Assembly (NCBI GenBank): GCA_037176885.1
Contig: JAWWNJ010000003.1
Location: 62,001 to 126,000, forward strand
DNA length: 64,000 nt
DNA from: Favolaschia claudopus
Lineage: Eukaryota > Basidiomycota > Agaricomycetes > Agaricales > Mycenaceae
Direction: 5' to 3'
Position 1 is the first letter of the stretch. Each line of letters starts with the position of its first letter. Made by a program: the position numbers and the translations under genes. A model generated the notes under the pieces. The model was not told the origin of the DNA, did no database searches, and saw only the letters and a list, made by a program, of their open reading frames with translations. This document shows positions 23,032 to 34,271 of this stretch, one piece after another.

Positions 23032-24432
23032 CAGTGGCGGCAAGATCACTTGTCCTTACCATATTGGGAAATGCCATCAATTTTTGTGCTGACGTCGTCC
23101 TGCTCCACCGTACTCGATGCTCAGACCACTCTTGAGACTCGCCAATGCCTCGAGACCAACCACAGACACCCCAGAGGGCACCTGGGGCCATCTACGACCC
23201 GCCCACAAAGCGGGCAAAAGCTCTAATTCTTCATGATGACACGGGTCTATCTTACAAGACAATCTGCGAGCGTTCTCCATTCAAAAACATTCAGCCGCGC
23301 ACCCTGGCTCGTAACTGTCGCCTCGTGAAGGACCACGGAGGCAATTGCTACTATGATGGAAGGCGTGGAAACTCGGGGAGGAAGCGGGTTATATCGGATG
23401 AGCAGCTGCAGGAAGCAGAGGAAAGATTGGTGTCAGGCGAGCTGAATGACGGAGAAGATGTGAGGCGGGAGATGTTCCCAGATGTGAGACCTCGAACCGT
23501 GCGTCCATTATCTTCGCTGATGGTTTTTTTTGCCAGGTTCGCAATTCTTTGGCCAGATTTGGTCTTCTTGGTTTCGTACAGCGCAAGAAGCCAAACTTGC
23601 TGCCCCGACAAATTGCGCGGCGCGGGGGGGTGTGCGGATGCAAGGACTGGACCCTTGGCGACACCTTCGCCCGCGGGGTCCTCATCAACTCCGACGAATC
23701 CAAGATTGAGCTCGCTGTTTCGGATGGCCGCCGTTACGTTCGGCGTCGACGTGGCCAGGACGCGCTTGCTCCGCGGAGTGTTCAGGGGATGGAAGCTCAT
23801 GGTCGGAAGGGTGTGAGGGTCAATGTTTGGGGTGCGATCCACCCTCTGGGCGTCTCTAAACTGATTCGCATTGACGGGACGCTCAACGCTGAATTGTATG
23901 TCAAGATTCTCGAGCATGCCATGGTACCCATCTACGACCATCTCGAGAATCGGCAGCACACCTTCCTTACCTTCCAACAAGACAATGACCCCAAACACAC
24001 CAGCCGGCTTGCGCAGGCATGGTTTCTTGATCACAACATCTGCGTGTTTAATTGGCCGGCCCGCTCTCCTGATCTCTCTCCAATTGAGAACGCATGGAGA
24101 GAATTGAAGCGACGGGTAAGGCGCCACCCTCGTTTTATGGACATCCAGAATGCAGAACAATTCTTTGTGTTGTTGTCGGAGATCTGGGAGTCGGTGTCTT
24201 TCCAAGAGTACGCTCTCAAAGTAAGTATATCATTCTTTTCCACGCCGACTTCGTGAATTGAAAGAAAATGACTTCTTGTCGGTTGATTATTAGACATGTA
24301 ATGTATTGTACAGAGCTGTAGCATAAATCTGACAAATTTTCTTGGTCATTCGACGCAAAACGAGCGAGTGCGCAGAGAAATTTCTGATGGCATTTCCCAA
24401 TATGGTAAGAACAAGTGATCTTGCCGCCACTG
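23032..24432 (+). mobile_element. Complete Tc1-like DNA transposon (1401 bp)
   Basis: The terminal inverted repeats start CAGTGGCGGCAAGATCAC and match over about 48 bases with one difference. It is flanked by TA (23030-23031, 24433-24434), the target of Tc1/mariner elements. It contains one transposase gene with an open spliced reading frame (23145-24326). TIR identity and intact gene suggest recent, possibly ongoing, mobility. Confidence 0.93.
23145..24326 (+). CDS. Tc1-like transposase, DD34E, apparently intact
   Basis: Three exons: 23145-23498, 23537-24220 and 24294-24326, with introns GTGCGT...GCCAG and GTAAGT...TTAG, giving 356 residues, the usual Tc1 size. The N-terminal half is a two-helix-turn-helix DNA-binding region (LSYKTICE..., the GRRGNSGRKRVIS linker, then DVRREMFPDVRPRTVRNSLA). 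The catalytic domain has Asp at about 171 (LINSDESKIEL), Asp at about 267 (TFQQDNDPKHTS) and Glu at about 302 (SPDLSPIENAW), with 34 residues between the last two. It would bind the 48-base ends and move the element by cut-and-paste into TA sites. All catalytic acids are present and phases are kept at every junction. Confidence 0.92.
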
Positions 24433-24607
24433 TATTCCCTTGACCCCTTCAAATATCGTTGGGGCTTCCCGTTCCCGCGGCCTTGCAGCGGTGAAGCGCA
24501 TCATTTTCGTGCTGCACGAAGGCTGCGGAAGGCAGCACGGGTGTGGAGGTCACCCTTGGGTGCAACCTCTGGCTCACGTCCACCCTAACCCATCACCAAC
24601 GCCGACG

Positions 24608-25139
24608 TAGTCTAGTAGTTACCGCGGGGGTCCACCCTTATTACATAATCTGTCAACAATTGGGCCACGTGCATCTGCCACGTTGAGGTGGGGGGACTGT
24701 GGAGGACGTGGATGGTTGGCGTACGGCCTTGTACGGCCATGCACGGCAAAGGTCGGGCCATAGTCATATCATTCGAGTTGAATTCGAGCCTAAGAGAGCA
24801 CTTTTGCCAAACTTTGTGATTTACTGGAGTACTTACCTCATATATAACTTTTTTTTTTAGATCTAGGTACTGTAAACAGCATCTTTTGATTGTGGATTCG
24901 GCTTGACAGTGCATATAACGACTCGGACAGAGTACCCGAGAGGAGATACGTCCCTCTGCAGCACAGCTGCAGCAGGCAACAGGCCTGAGCCATGCAACAC
25001 GTATGCAGCACGTGGTGAAACTTCTGACAGATTATGTAATAAGAACGCACTCCGGTCGGACCCCCGCGGTCAGTAACAGACTCTATATCTGTCGAGGTAC
25101 GAGACACAAGATACTAGAGCGTCTGTCTACGAGAGACTA
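24608..25139. mobile_element. Non-autonomous element with 9-base TSD (532 bp)
   Basis: Begins TAGTCT and ends AGACTA, with the direct duplication ACGCCGACG on both sides (24599-24607, 25140-25148). Inside the ends, 'accgcgggggtcc...ttattacataatctgtca' is repeated inverted at the other side, separated from the right tip by one unit of the 54-base repeat also seen at 525-1229. The 9-base TSD and long subterminal inversions suggest a Mutator-like (MULE) element. No ORF. Confidence 0.8.
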
Positions 25140-25370
25140 ACGCCGACGAGCGGAACGAGGCCGACGAGCCCATTTTTTTAACTATTTTTGAGCCTTCGAG
25201 GCTGCACCTTCGTGTGCTACACATCTGTACCGATTTTTGACTGGTTTCTCGAAGATGACCCTCAACTGCAAGTCTCTACTCTAGGTTCGTCTTATATCGC
25301 TGCTCACTTCCTCCTCCCTTCGTCGCTGCACCCACCCTACGTCAAGGGGCTTTGGAATTTCAGATAGTTA

Positions 25371-26413
25371 CAGCAGTTTGCAGATGTAATGACACCACGT
25401 TGCATCACATGTAAAGAAAGCACGAAAAACACGTCTTCTTGTATCGTCTCGTTCTTGCTCGTTTCTTGCCCAATCTCGACTATTCTTGTATGTATGAGGT
25501 CGCCTTAATCTGAGCCTCAAGACGCTGGTACTTTATTGGCAAAATTCCGACTTTCAATTTGGCCGACATCCACTTGACATCCAGCTTCTCCAACATTGTC
25601 GCGCTCGGCGCGATTCTGGACGGAATTGCCCATGTGTAGGCGCACTTGGAAGGCATTTCTGGTCGCTCTTGGCATATGTGCAAGTTTAAATTGTGGCTGC
25701 CGGGTGTATATAACAACTTATCAGAATAATTTGTTTGGGACCATTTGATCTTACTCCATCTGCATAGCAGCGTTATGCACACAGAATGAGTCTTGAGATC
25801 TCCAGAAAATAGTCATCTGGCATGCTTAGCATTGTATGTGTGGTACAAAGTGGCTAATAGTAAGTAAGCCACGCAGACTCCAGTGGCAAACGAGCAAAAA
25901 AATAGAATACGCCACAGCGAAATTTGGCGAAAAATTAGCATCCTTTCCTTTTGAGGACGCACCCCACTGGTGCTATACACCGCACGGCAGAGAATTGTTA
26001 CGCGCGCCTGAGAAGGAACAAAACCAGAGAACAAAACCGTGATCACGGTGGAAGTAGAGAAGAGACACGAGAACAATAAGTTATCCAACCGGAATCCGCG
26101 CTACAAATGCATATAGATTGAAAGCGACTGGAACTGCCTTCCTAACGCGCGTACACACGAGGCATTCTCTCCAGAATTGCGTCCAAGACGGCGATGACGA
26201 TGACGAGCAAGGTGGATGTCGGCCAAAATGAAGTCAGGATTTCGGCGATAAAAGATAGTCGTTTTGAAGCCCGGATTACGGCGAGTCCTCCGATACCAAA
26301 ATCATGCTAGTTGTCGTCGAAACGAGAGAGATACGAAGGAGAGAAGAAGACGTGTTTTTTGTGCTTTCTTCTCATGTGATGCGACGTGGTGTCATTACAT
26401 CTGCAAACTGCTG
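25371..26413. mobile_element. Non-autonomous TA-flanked element with long TIRs (1043 bp)
   Basis: The ends CAGCAGTTTGCAGATGTAAT... are inverted copies over about 80 bases with few differences. TA on both sides (25369-25370, 26414-26415). The interior has no transposase motif. Tc1/mariner-type ends; probably an internal-deletion derivative or a MITE. Confidence 0.85.
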
Positions 26414-26415
26414 TA

Positions 26416-27215
26416 ATAAACCTCAAAATATGAAACTAGAACAAAATCTGAGTATGATTCCACTGCATTGACATTGAGGCTCACAGTGGTTCTTGAGTTA
26501 GAGGGGGGGTACATTATTCCTTTATCGGGAAATTTGATTGCGCATCGAGCAATCCCAATATAGCAATGCCTTGACCAGCAGCAGTGTTTGACGTGAAGGA
26601 GACTCCAGAAGCTCTTGAATCTCACTCACAGTGATTTCATAGTCAATCTGACCACATTCCCGCTAAAAGGTCGCTCAATAGCGGCAGGAGGTAAGGACTT
26701 CCAAATACAGTAAACATCCGCGTGATCAATGATGGGCAAGCAAGATTTCCTTTCCTTTACCTCGAGCATGGTGTAGAACCTCAGATAAGTGCATCAGAGT
26801 ACTGTAGGATTATAAATGCAAGGTTTCCAAGCCAAAATTCGTTGAATCAAGGGCTGCAAAGCCATTTGATGGCTGACCAAAAAAGGAATTCAATAATTGA
26901 GAAGGGTGGGGGGTCCGCCATTTCTGAGAAAAAAACTTCGACCCTTAGTGTAGATTTCGCGGATCGGTTCCCCCTTGCCCTACGTGCAGCTGCGGATTGC
27001 GATTCCGAATGTCACGTGACTTCATCCGGTGCCGCCACCGCAGCTCTTCGTCTCGCAGTCCCGCTTGAGTCCCGCACCATCCTGTCTAAAGGCCCTTCTC
27101 CCTATGGCAGTACTGGTAGTCTGACGTGGTTCCTCTGTCGACCCTCCTCAAACAGTCTCTACTTTTTTACTCTGTCGCATCTTATCGGCTTGTCGTTCTT
27201 TCGCTACTCAATCAC
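26416..27215. other. No supported gene
   Basis: A 300-codon open frame runs from 26722 through the MITE at 27218-27462, but it has no motif and crosses a mobile element, so it is not called. 26888-26985 resembles 3630-3735. Confidence 0.45.
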
Positions 27216-27217
27216 TA

Positions 27218-27462
27218 CTGTAGTATTTCGACCAAGTGTTCACTGGGTGTCACCTGTCACCTACAATGTTCACTGGATAAGGTGTTCAGAGCACAGCAAA
27301 TTACCCTATATGGTAGGCCGGCGAACGCCGGCCCGGATTTTTTTGACGTTTTTCGTCCATTTTTGGCGAAAAAACCCAAGTGTCACCGTCACCGCAACCA
27401 AAAGTGTTCAGTTCACAGGTCCCTGTCACCCGTCACCTGAACACTTGGTCGTAATACTACAG
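27218..27462. mobile_element. TA-flanked MITE, CTGTAGTATTTCGACC subfamily (245 bp)
   Basis: Left CTGTAGTATTTCGACCAAGT and right ACTTGGTCGTAATACTACAG are inverted repeats; TA flanks at 27216-27217 and 27463-27464. The interior, with 'gtgttcac' and 'ctatatggtaggc', is related in inverted orientation to the MITE at 62884-63153. Confidence 0.85.
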
Positions 27463-27720
27463 TACCTACGCCGTGGATGCAACAGGCTTGTGGTTCTTGC
27501 CGCTGCGCGTTCGCGGTCACATTATACACTCATTGAATCGCATTTCTTTGTCATTTTTGCTGGGGAGTCGGAAGGAGGAAGATGTGACAAAGGGGGAAGT
27601 CTGGAAAGAGTAGCGTTCCCAAGAAGGCTGGAGTGATGCAAGGAATAGCGGAGCGGGTCGGGGAAGCGGGGGTTCCCCTGACAGAGGTCACAGAGGTTTC
27701 TGAGGGTCTCTGAGAGCATA

Positions 27721-27864
27721 CTGTACCATTTCGATCAATTCGCCAGGCACGTGACTTTTTATTTTTTCCGACAAATCTCCAAATTCCGCTAAAATCGAAA
27801 GAAAATTATTGGCGGGGTCCCCGAAAATCGGGTGTGACGCGTGACAGGCGAATTGATCGAAAAT
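27721..27864. mobile_element. MITE of the CTGTACCATTTCG family, right end eroded
   Basis: Starts TA-CTGTACCATTTCGATCAATTCG; the right side retains CGAATTGATCGAAA but lacks the final GTACAG. Its interior ('ttccgacaaatctccaaatt', 'ggcggggtccccg') matches, in reverse orientation, the outer MITE at 47508-48604. Confidence 0.75.
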
Positions 27865-28254
27865 CACCAGATGGCTTGTTTTATGTATAAATGAGTAGCT
27901 AAGGACCTAAAGAACAGAATTGCACGAGCCGATTGTCAAAAATAATTATAAAATATACCTAAAAATTTGGCCGTAACACCAAAAGTCGTGGGAAAAACTT
28001 CGGACATAGCGCAATCGACTCCTCTCATCGAATCGATTATGATTCCGTTGAAAGAAAGAAATTTCCACGAGCAGTTGTGTCAAAAAATCAGCTTCCTTTT
28101 TGGGCCATCCTGTCAAAGATAACGTCAGAAAGATTAGATTGTACAATTTAAACCTGCAACATGGACGTCGCGCGCAAAGAGCACCAAGGCCACAAGGCAG
28201 AACTACTTATAATCCATGCATACATTGACCCATGCCCCTACTACACCTTGCACA

Positions 28255-29657
28255 ATGCCCCCTCAAAGCCGTCGTGGCCGTCCCACAAAACAGCAGAATC
28301 GCAACATTTCGGGTCTTCGCAATCAGAAGCCCCGAACTCCAAGCCCAACACCAGAGCCCGCAGCTCCTGAACCAGTCTTGGAGCGAGAGTACAGTCCTGA
28401 CTGGCCCAGTGAGCTTCCGAGTGACGATGAAGATGAGCTACCTGACCTAGAATATGTGAATTTGGCCGAGGAGGATGGTATGAGGTCTGGACCACAGTCC
28501 CAAGACGGGGATGACTCGGATATTCAAATTGAAGATGAGTGGGAGTCTCTTATGCTCGAAGAAGAGATGCTTGATGATGAAGTTTTCTTGGAGAAGCTCC
28601 TTTCACAAGCTGAGCAGGTGGGAGATGATGCTGATGAGGAAGATTGGGTGCCGGCTCGTGTACGCTACCAAAGGCAACGCCGCAAAGAAGAGAGAACAGG
28701 TATGTAAATATTCATGATCCCAATTGAATGTCAAGCTCATGCATATAAAATAAAGCACGGGGTAAATATAAGAAAGGCCCAGATGTTGCAAACCAGACCA
28801 AGTTGAAGTTTGGAAGAGATTTTCTAGTGAACCCTGCTCCTCCTCGGGCTTCCCCTCGCCCTGCCTCCCCCGTCTCAGATGCAGATGTAGATATGGCATC
28901 ACAGTCAGAAGGTGCTATGTCGGGTGTTGAAGAAGATTACATCGAAGATGTCTCAGACTCGGAGACACATTCCCAGTCCAACAGCAGAATGTCGGTGGAT
29001 GGAACTCTAGATTCAGATGCAGACTCGGATAATCCCACTACTTGTGTCCCTCCCGCTCAGGATGAAGAGGAGGAAGAGCTCCGTGAGCTGCATGACTGGC
29101 AGATGGAAGCTGAATTTGACACACTGATGTTCTCTGCGGTGGAAGAAATTCGGGATTGGGGATTTGATGTCAAGCAATTGCGGGCAAAATGCAAACCGGT
29201 CTGCCCATTTGAAAACAAAGATTGCTGCATGGCCCGTATTCTCAGCCACCAGGAAGACTTTTTGAATCAAGTATCCATGTTGGAGAAATTGATCACAACC
29301 TTTGCATTTTCCTCCCGAAATTTCATTGCGAGCTTAATCCGATTGAAATGGTATGCAAATTTATTAATCAATAACTTCTGATTCTCATATCATGCACAGT
29401 ATTGGGGATGGTGTAAGTATCGATGCCGGGAAATTGAGAAAAACACATTTGATCAGGCAAAGCAAGCAGCATTCCAATGCCTTGATGCGTGTCCTACCGA
29501 CGTCATTCGGAAGTTTGTGAACCGATCCTGGCGCTTTATGGATGCCTATCGCAAAGGATTGAAGGGCGACGCAGCGGCATGGGCAGTCAAACAGCAGAAG
29601 GGGCATAGGAAGGTATCACAGAGGGCAATGATGAACATTGCATCACTTTTAGAATAA
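28255..29657 (+). pseudogene. DDE transposase (IS630/Tc1-related, mushroom type), central deletion
   Basis: Exon 1 (28255-28699) encodes a Pro/Ser- and acid-rich leader. An intron GTATGT...TAAAG joins it to exon 2 (from 28756), with more acidic sequence, then ELHDWQMEAEFDTLMFSA and CCMARILSHQEDFLNQ. A frame change at about 29290 leads to FLPKFHCELNPIEM, the block with the last catalytic Glu, then an intron (GTATGC...CACAG, about 29351-29400) and the C-terminal block YRKGLKGDAAAWAVKQQ with a stop at 29655-29657. The RNase H-like fold with the first two catalytic acids is missing between the acidic leader and the CCMAR block. The parts kept match a very common Agaricomycete transposase family, so this is an inactive derivative. 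Confidence 0.75.
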
Positions 29658-30086
29658 TATTTTGTAATACTTTTGTTCCCCGAGGCTCGGAGAGGTTCAA
29701 TTTTTGACCCCAAAAATTTGGCCACAGCCAAAATGTCGTGGGAAAAACTTCGGAGGTGGTTTTTTGAGCTTTTCCGGGGTCGGCGAATCCGATTCTGAAG
29801 TCAGATTTATCCCCAAAAATCCCGTTCGCCGGCAATCAACATTGTTGACTTTGCGTGTCCGGCAAGTTTTACTTAGAACAAATTCGACTTTTGGCTGCCC
29901 CAAAAACCCTTCGGCAGCTCATAACTTCGTATTTATGGCGTGTAGAGCTACAGATTTTGAATATGTTGTTCTTCTGTGTATGCGGAATGCAGCCCCTGGT
30001 GCTAGACAACTTGTGTCGAGTATTTCAAGTACATAGATCAAGTACATTTGTTGCTAATCATCAATTTCCAATATTATTTGTTTCAG

Positions 30087-31874
30087 CCCATTTCGGGCAT
30101 TTCTTCTTCTCGTTCTTTGCGGTCCTCCCAAGGATCCTTGGGGTCGAAAAACAACCGGGCCAAGAAACAGAAGAAAAGCGAGCGCAATTCTGGCCAGAGA
30201 AAGCAGAAAAAGTCGGCCGTAGAGGAAGAACCACCGCCGTCTCCCTCTGTCCCGCGCCCGCGCCCTCGCCGCATCGTTCTTATCGGTCCAGCCTCGCCCC
30301 CAGCAACGGTGCCTGCCAATACAGCTGAGGAGCAGCAGGTAGCCGAGGCCCTTGCATCCATGGCGGCGGGGAAGGCTGCGAGGGCGCAGCCGGAAGAACA
30401 AGATGATGAAAATAAATCAATGGACTCACTGGAGCTTACTCCGCCGCCTGTATACGTCCCAAAACCAAAGAAACGGTCTCAAAAGCCACAAGAGGACGAC
30501 CCTCGCTCTGACACGAGCAGCGGCAATGAGGACGAGGCCGGCGATAATACATCCAATTCTGATTCCGAAGAATGTGAAGCATTTTTTACTTACCTTTCAT
30601 GGAAACTCATCCCATTCTTCAGTGCCTGTGAGCTCCCCAGCGAAAGAAGCCAGAATACGTCGCATCAAGCCTTTTGACATCACCTTCGAAGTCCCTTACA
30701 AAAATGCGACGAGAGATTTCGAGGTTACATCAACCACTTCTTTCCCGAACTTCCTTACACTTGTGGCCGACAAGATGGAAACACGAAAAAGCCTCTTGAC
30801 GGACATTGCGTACACCATTTCCTTCTGGCCCAAAACTCCTAAGCCTACACCAAAGTGTCTTGAGGACGAACGCGACTGGGGAAAGCTGATCCGAAGCATT
30901 GAGGAACACATCTCTACCTGCCAGAAGAAGAACAGAGGGAAGGGAGTGGTCAAGAGCTTTTCTGTTAGGATAACCGATGCGCCGGGCGAACCAACCAAGC
31001 AGGCGGGCAAGAAAGTAGGTCATTACTAAGTCTTATTGCGCGAAATTCATTGTGCTGTAGGGGAAAAAGGCGGCAAAAGATGTGGACGAGCCTGGTTCTG
31101 AGGGAGGGCCAGCATTGAAGGAGCATGTCTTCCTCCGAGGGTTGGAGGAGAAATGGGCATGCTCCGAGCATGGCGGCAAGCCCTGCTGGCCGATGAATAA
31201 CGGCGAGCATTATCATCTCACGGATATCGATCTGGCGAAGTGGGCGTACCTCATCGTAAGTTCTCGTAAACTCATGTCGTCCACAACATGGTGAACTGAT
31301 GATAATCCGATAGTCCCAGCACAAAGCAATCGATACCATTCTACCCAACGAGCTCAAGATTACTGATGCTGCTCCTAAGCAACGTCTTGCTAAAAAAGCC
31401 CTCGCGACATCCTCAACTAACGACTCTGAGCCTCCAAAATGGATCCGTGACTTTGCGCCGCTAGTGGGGATGGCGTTTGGTATGGCACGGGCAAATCCTG
31501 TCCTTGAGACGCCACAGCCTTCTGCGCAAATGCCCGTGGCAGCAACTGGATCCTCTCGTCAGTCGGCCTTGTTTGCGGATCCCCCTTCCAGCGGAACAAA
31601 GCGTGCTGCCTCGGAGACCGCTCCGAGCATGAGCGAATGGCTCCTGAGTCTAGATATGGACTCGGGACGCGGGCGCCATAATTCTAATTTCTATGGGTAC
31701 TACGACACCTTCGCTGACAACGGAATTCTGGACTTGACGGACATGGAGGATCTCCAGTTGGGCGATATCGTGAACATGCTCGGCTGTGTTGTTGGGACTG
31801 CAAATCGGCTGGTCAAGTACGCAAAGGCTGATTTATCCAGTCTCCTTTCGAAATCCAAGAGAGCACGTATCTAG
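30087..31874 (+). CDS. SAM-like accessory protein of a DNA transposon
   Basis: Exons about 30087-30573, 30623-31014, 31061-31255 and 31314-31874; all introns are GT-AG and phases match. The first exon begins behind a good acceptor (TTTGTTTCAG) and a further 5' exon with the start codon is likely but not identified. Order of parts: basic and Pro-rich N-terminus (RAKKQKKSERN, KPKKRSQK), acidic stretch, a domain with DITFEVPYKNATRDFEV and SIEEHISTCQKKN (PB1/beta-grasp-like), a CSEHGGKPCWPM...YHLTDIDLAKWAYL block with possible metal ligands, and a C-terminal helical SAM-like block (LTDMEDLQLGDIVNML ... GTANRLVKYAKADL). The protein ends KSKRARI. Likely nuclear. Role unknown: it could bind the TIRs, multimerise, or recruit the transposase; that is inference from position within the TIRs and from the conserved pairing at 11.6-13.1 kb. 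Confidence 0.75.
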
Positions 31875-31909
31875 TCTTCATAGTATAATATTGTTTACAT
31901 GCTAATGTA

Positions 31910-33103
31910 TCATACATATCCACAATGATGATACCAGCCTAATGCATTGTCTGGTGTGATTGAGAAAGCCGCGTCAAAAAGGTGTAAATAGACATATGTA
32001 TCATCGAGTTTCTGATCTACGTCTTGCCGTCCCAGCGTTCCATCACGACGAACAAATGCCTTGATGGCGGAGAAGGCCAACTCGATGGGATTGTAGTCTG
32101 GAGAATACGGAGGTAGAAACATATATCTCATGCCGCTGCGCAATCAGAAGATTCAGAACTATGTAATCAATAGTTTGGCCTCACTCACCGGCTCACAATG
32201 AGCTCCAGGATGTCAGGATCTTTGTGGATTCGAGCGTTATCCATTACAATGACCGAGTTCTTCGCAGGAAACGGCTGCATTCGATCCAGCAGACCTTCGA
32301 TGAAGTCATGAAAAAGAGCGGAAGTAAAAGAACCTTCCACAATATTGACGTGAAGCATGCCATCGAGCGAGATTGCGGGCAAGAGCGAATACCTTCAGGG
32401 TATTCAGGCAACATGTTGACTATAAGAAGACAAACTCACCGCCGTCCGCGCACAAAGAAACACTTGCGAATAGCCCTCCTTCCCGACAAGGCCCATGCAT
32501 GGTTTCTAATTGATGTCCGCCGGTCAAACGAGCTTTCATCTACAAATACGGTTTGCTCGGCGGTATACTGGCTGCCGTGGTTATATCGGAATGCTGCCCT
32601 CTTTTCCGCGCTCCGTTCTAGAGCATCACGAGTGAGCTGATGATAATTTTCAGCAAAGATCTAAATAAGAAACAGCAAAAGGTATGCACCTTCTTTACTG
32701 TGAAGCCACAGCGCTTCAAGGTTCTCCAGATAGTGGCTTCTGTAACCTCTATACCTCTTCTATTCTCCAGCATCTCTCGCAGCTCATCCAAATAAACATC
32801 TGGACTATGTCGCACAATGCCGGTGAGGAACTATATCACTGTCAATCGAAGGCATTCAGACAAGTAATAAGGAGAATCACACACCTGAACGTCACCACAG
32901 GTCATCGCCCGCTTTGCCCCGCGCATCTCCTGCTGCAAATGTTCCCGCATAACAGTCCCTTTCCGGCGGTAATCTTGTAGTACACGTTGAACAGTTCGCG
33001 TCTTGCAACCAGTATAGCGGCAGATTTGAGGAACATCAAGGGTGAGGGCCATGTTGAAAATGGCCCCCCGGAGGTCGTCAGAAAGAGCCTTGCCCCTGGT
33101 CAT
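31910..33103 (-). CDS. Tc1/mariner-type transposase, DD34E, apparently intact
   Basis: Five exons on the minus strand, about 33103-32886, 32825-32689, 32648-32430, 32389-32186 and 32136-31910, all with GT-AG introns and kept phases, giving about 340 residues. The N-terminus has two helix-turn-helix units (LDVPQICRYTGCKTRTVQRV; then the EVTEATIWRTLKRCGFTVKK stretch). The catalytic core has Asp in TVFVDESSFDRR, Asp in NSVIVMDNARIHKD and Glu in PPYSPDYNPIELAF, with 34 residues between the last two. This is the transposase group with the PPYSPDxNPIE block common in mushrooms. It would act on the 108-base TIRs. The C-terminus (WYHHCGYV) matches that of the fragment at 11627-11877. Confidence 0.9.
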
Positions 33104-33539
33104 GGCGGCAGAAAGACGGAGAGGAGAAAGAGGTTGGTATCAGAGGTAAACACGGTCACATGGATTGTGATGGCATTTCCGCTTCGTTGCTTTAGAATGG
33201 GAATATATTCAGCTGGGGGCCACTTTTCGAATACATAGAGGAGCAACATATTCAAAATCTGAAGCTCTACACGCCATAAATACGAAGTTATGAGCTGCCG
33301 AAGGGTTTTTGGGGCAGCCAAAAGTCGAATTTGTTCTAAGTCAAACTAGAGCAAAAGGATAGTGGGGCGTGGTAGCGGTAGACGAGACGAACACGCCCAT
33401 ATAAAAATTAAGTAGATTGGTCCAGTGGTTGCGGAGGAATGAGCCGTCGAAGTTGTGGCCGCTAAATGCGCAAAATGTGACGAAAAGTCACGCACGCCAA
33501 CTTTTCTGCAAACGGCAATAACTGCCAAAATTTACGCTG

Positions 33540-34271
33540 CCTGCAAGTCTCCGACACCTACCTCAAGGACGTCATTTTGACGAACCTTCATTCTTCCTAT
33601 GCGACCGCGAAACTCAATCTCCTAGGTTCTGCTTCTGGTGAACCAGAGCTTGACCAGTGCAAGACTATTTTGTCGTCTGCTGAGCCAGACTGGGACGTCC
33701 AGGAGGAGGCTGACAAGCTCCTCGAGTCCGCTGGCGCTACTGTCAAGGTAGAGCCGCTAGAGTCGCGGCTAGACAACGCATACGTTGCTCGTGCTGCCCG
33801 TTATCAGCCACGCGACGCTGCGCGGTACAAGAATCTTAGCGCCCCTGCCGGGGAGTTTCCGGTTCCTCTCCCAGAGGGGGAGTAGGTATACCTGGTTCTG
33901 GGGGAGCCACCGGTTCCCATCGAGGCGACGGTTTCGTTGACCGTCAGGGCAATCGCTGGTGCGACATGCCCATGGATGGATGTCATCGCTGTGGAGGACG
34001 CTCGCACAAGGCCGTTTCCTGCATCAAGGAAATGCCCCCCGAGGTCAAGGACTGGTGTCTCAATCGTGCATACGAGACCGCCCAGCTTGCAGCAGATTCC
34101 ACCCACTTTGCTGCAGAATCCACCCATCCCGTCGCATCATATTTTGTTCAGGAACCCAGCGCCCCTTCTCCTTCGTCTCATGGCCATTCTTTCTACCACG
34201 CCGTACCCGACGCGCCTGAATATGGAGGACAGGGCCCACTCGATTTCACCGATGATGATTTTGATGCTTAG
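33540..34271 (+). pseudogene. Copia-type Gag remnant with zinc knuckle
   Basis: 33540-33885 reads YLKDVILTNLHSSYATAKLN (the C-terminal part of a UBN2/copia Gag) and then a linker; after a frame change at about 33900, 33966-34271 reads CHRCGGRSHKAVSC, a CCHC-like knuckle, followed by PPEVKDWCLNRAYETA and an acidic end. The N-terminal Gag and all of Pol are missing. Plus strand, unlike the copia element at 40.6 kb, and not closely similar to its Gag. Confidence 0.55.

Larger units (their letters stand above)
29865..33347. mobile_element. Two-gene Tc1/mariner-type transposon with long TIRs (3.48 kb)
   Basis: 29865-29975 and 33237-33347 are inverted copies of about 108 bases, starting AGTTTKACTTAGAACAAATT, with only a few differences. 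Between them lie two convergent genes: a SAM-like accessory gene (+, to 31874) and a DD34E transposase (-, 33103 to 31910), with 35 bases between the stops. A TA target duplication is not obvious at the given ends, so the exact termini are uncertain by a few bases. Both reading frames are intact after splicing, so this copy may be autonomous. A decayed copy of the same gene pair lies at 11627-13113. Confidence 0.85.

Noticed and set aside
26722..27636. 304-codon open frame on the plus strand
   Set aside because: It crosses a TA-flanked MITE (27218-27462), has no recognisable motif, and its composition changes at the MITE edges. Chance frame.
27950..29740. Direct repeats (aaaaatttggcc...gtcgtgggaaaaacttcgga) at about 27958 and 29712 as LTRs of the DDE transposase
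   Set aside because: Only about 50 bases match, they do not start or end at a target duplication, and a cut-and-paste element would have inverted ends. Left as an unexplained short repeat.
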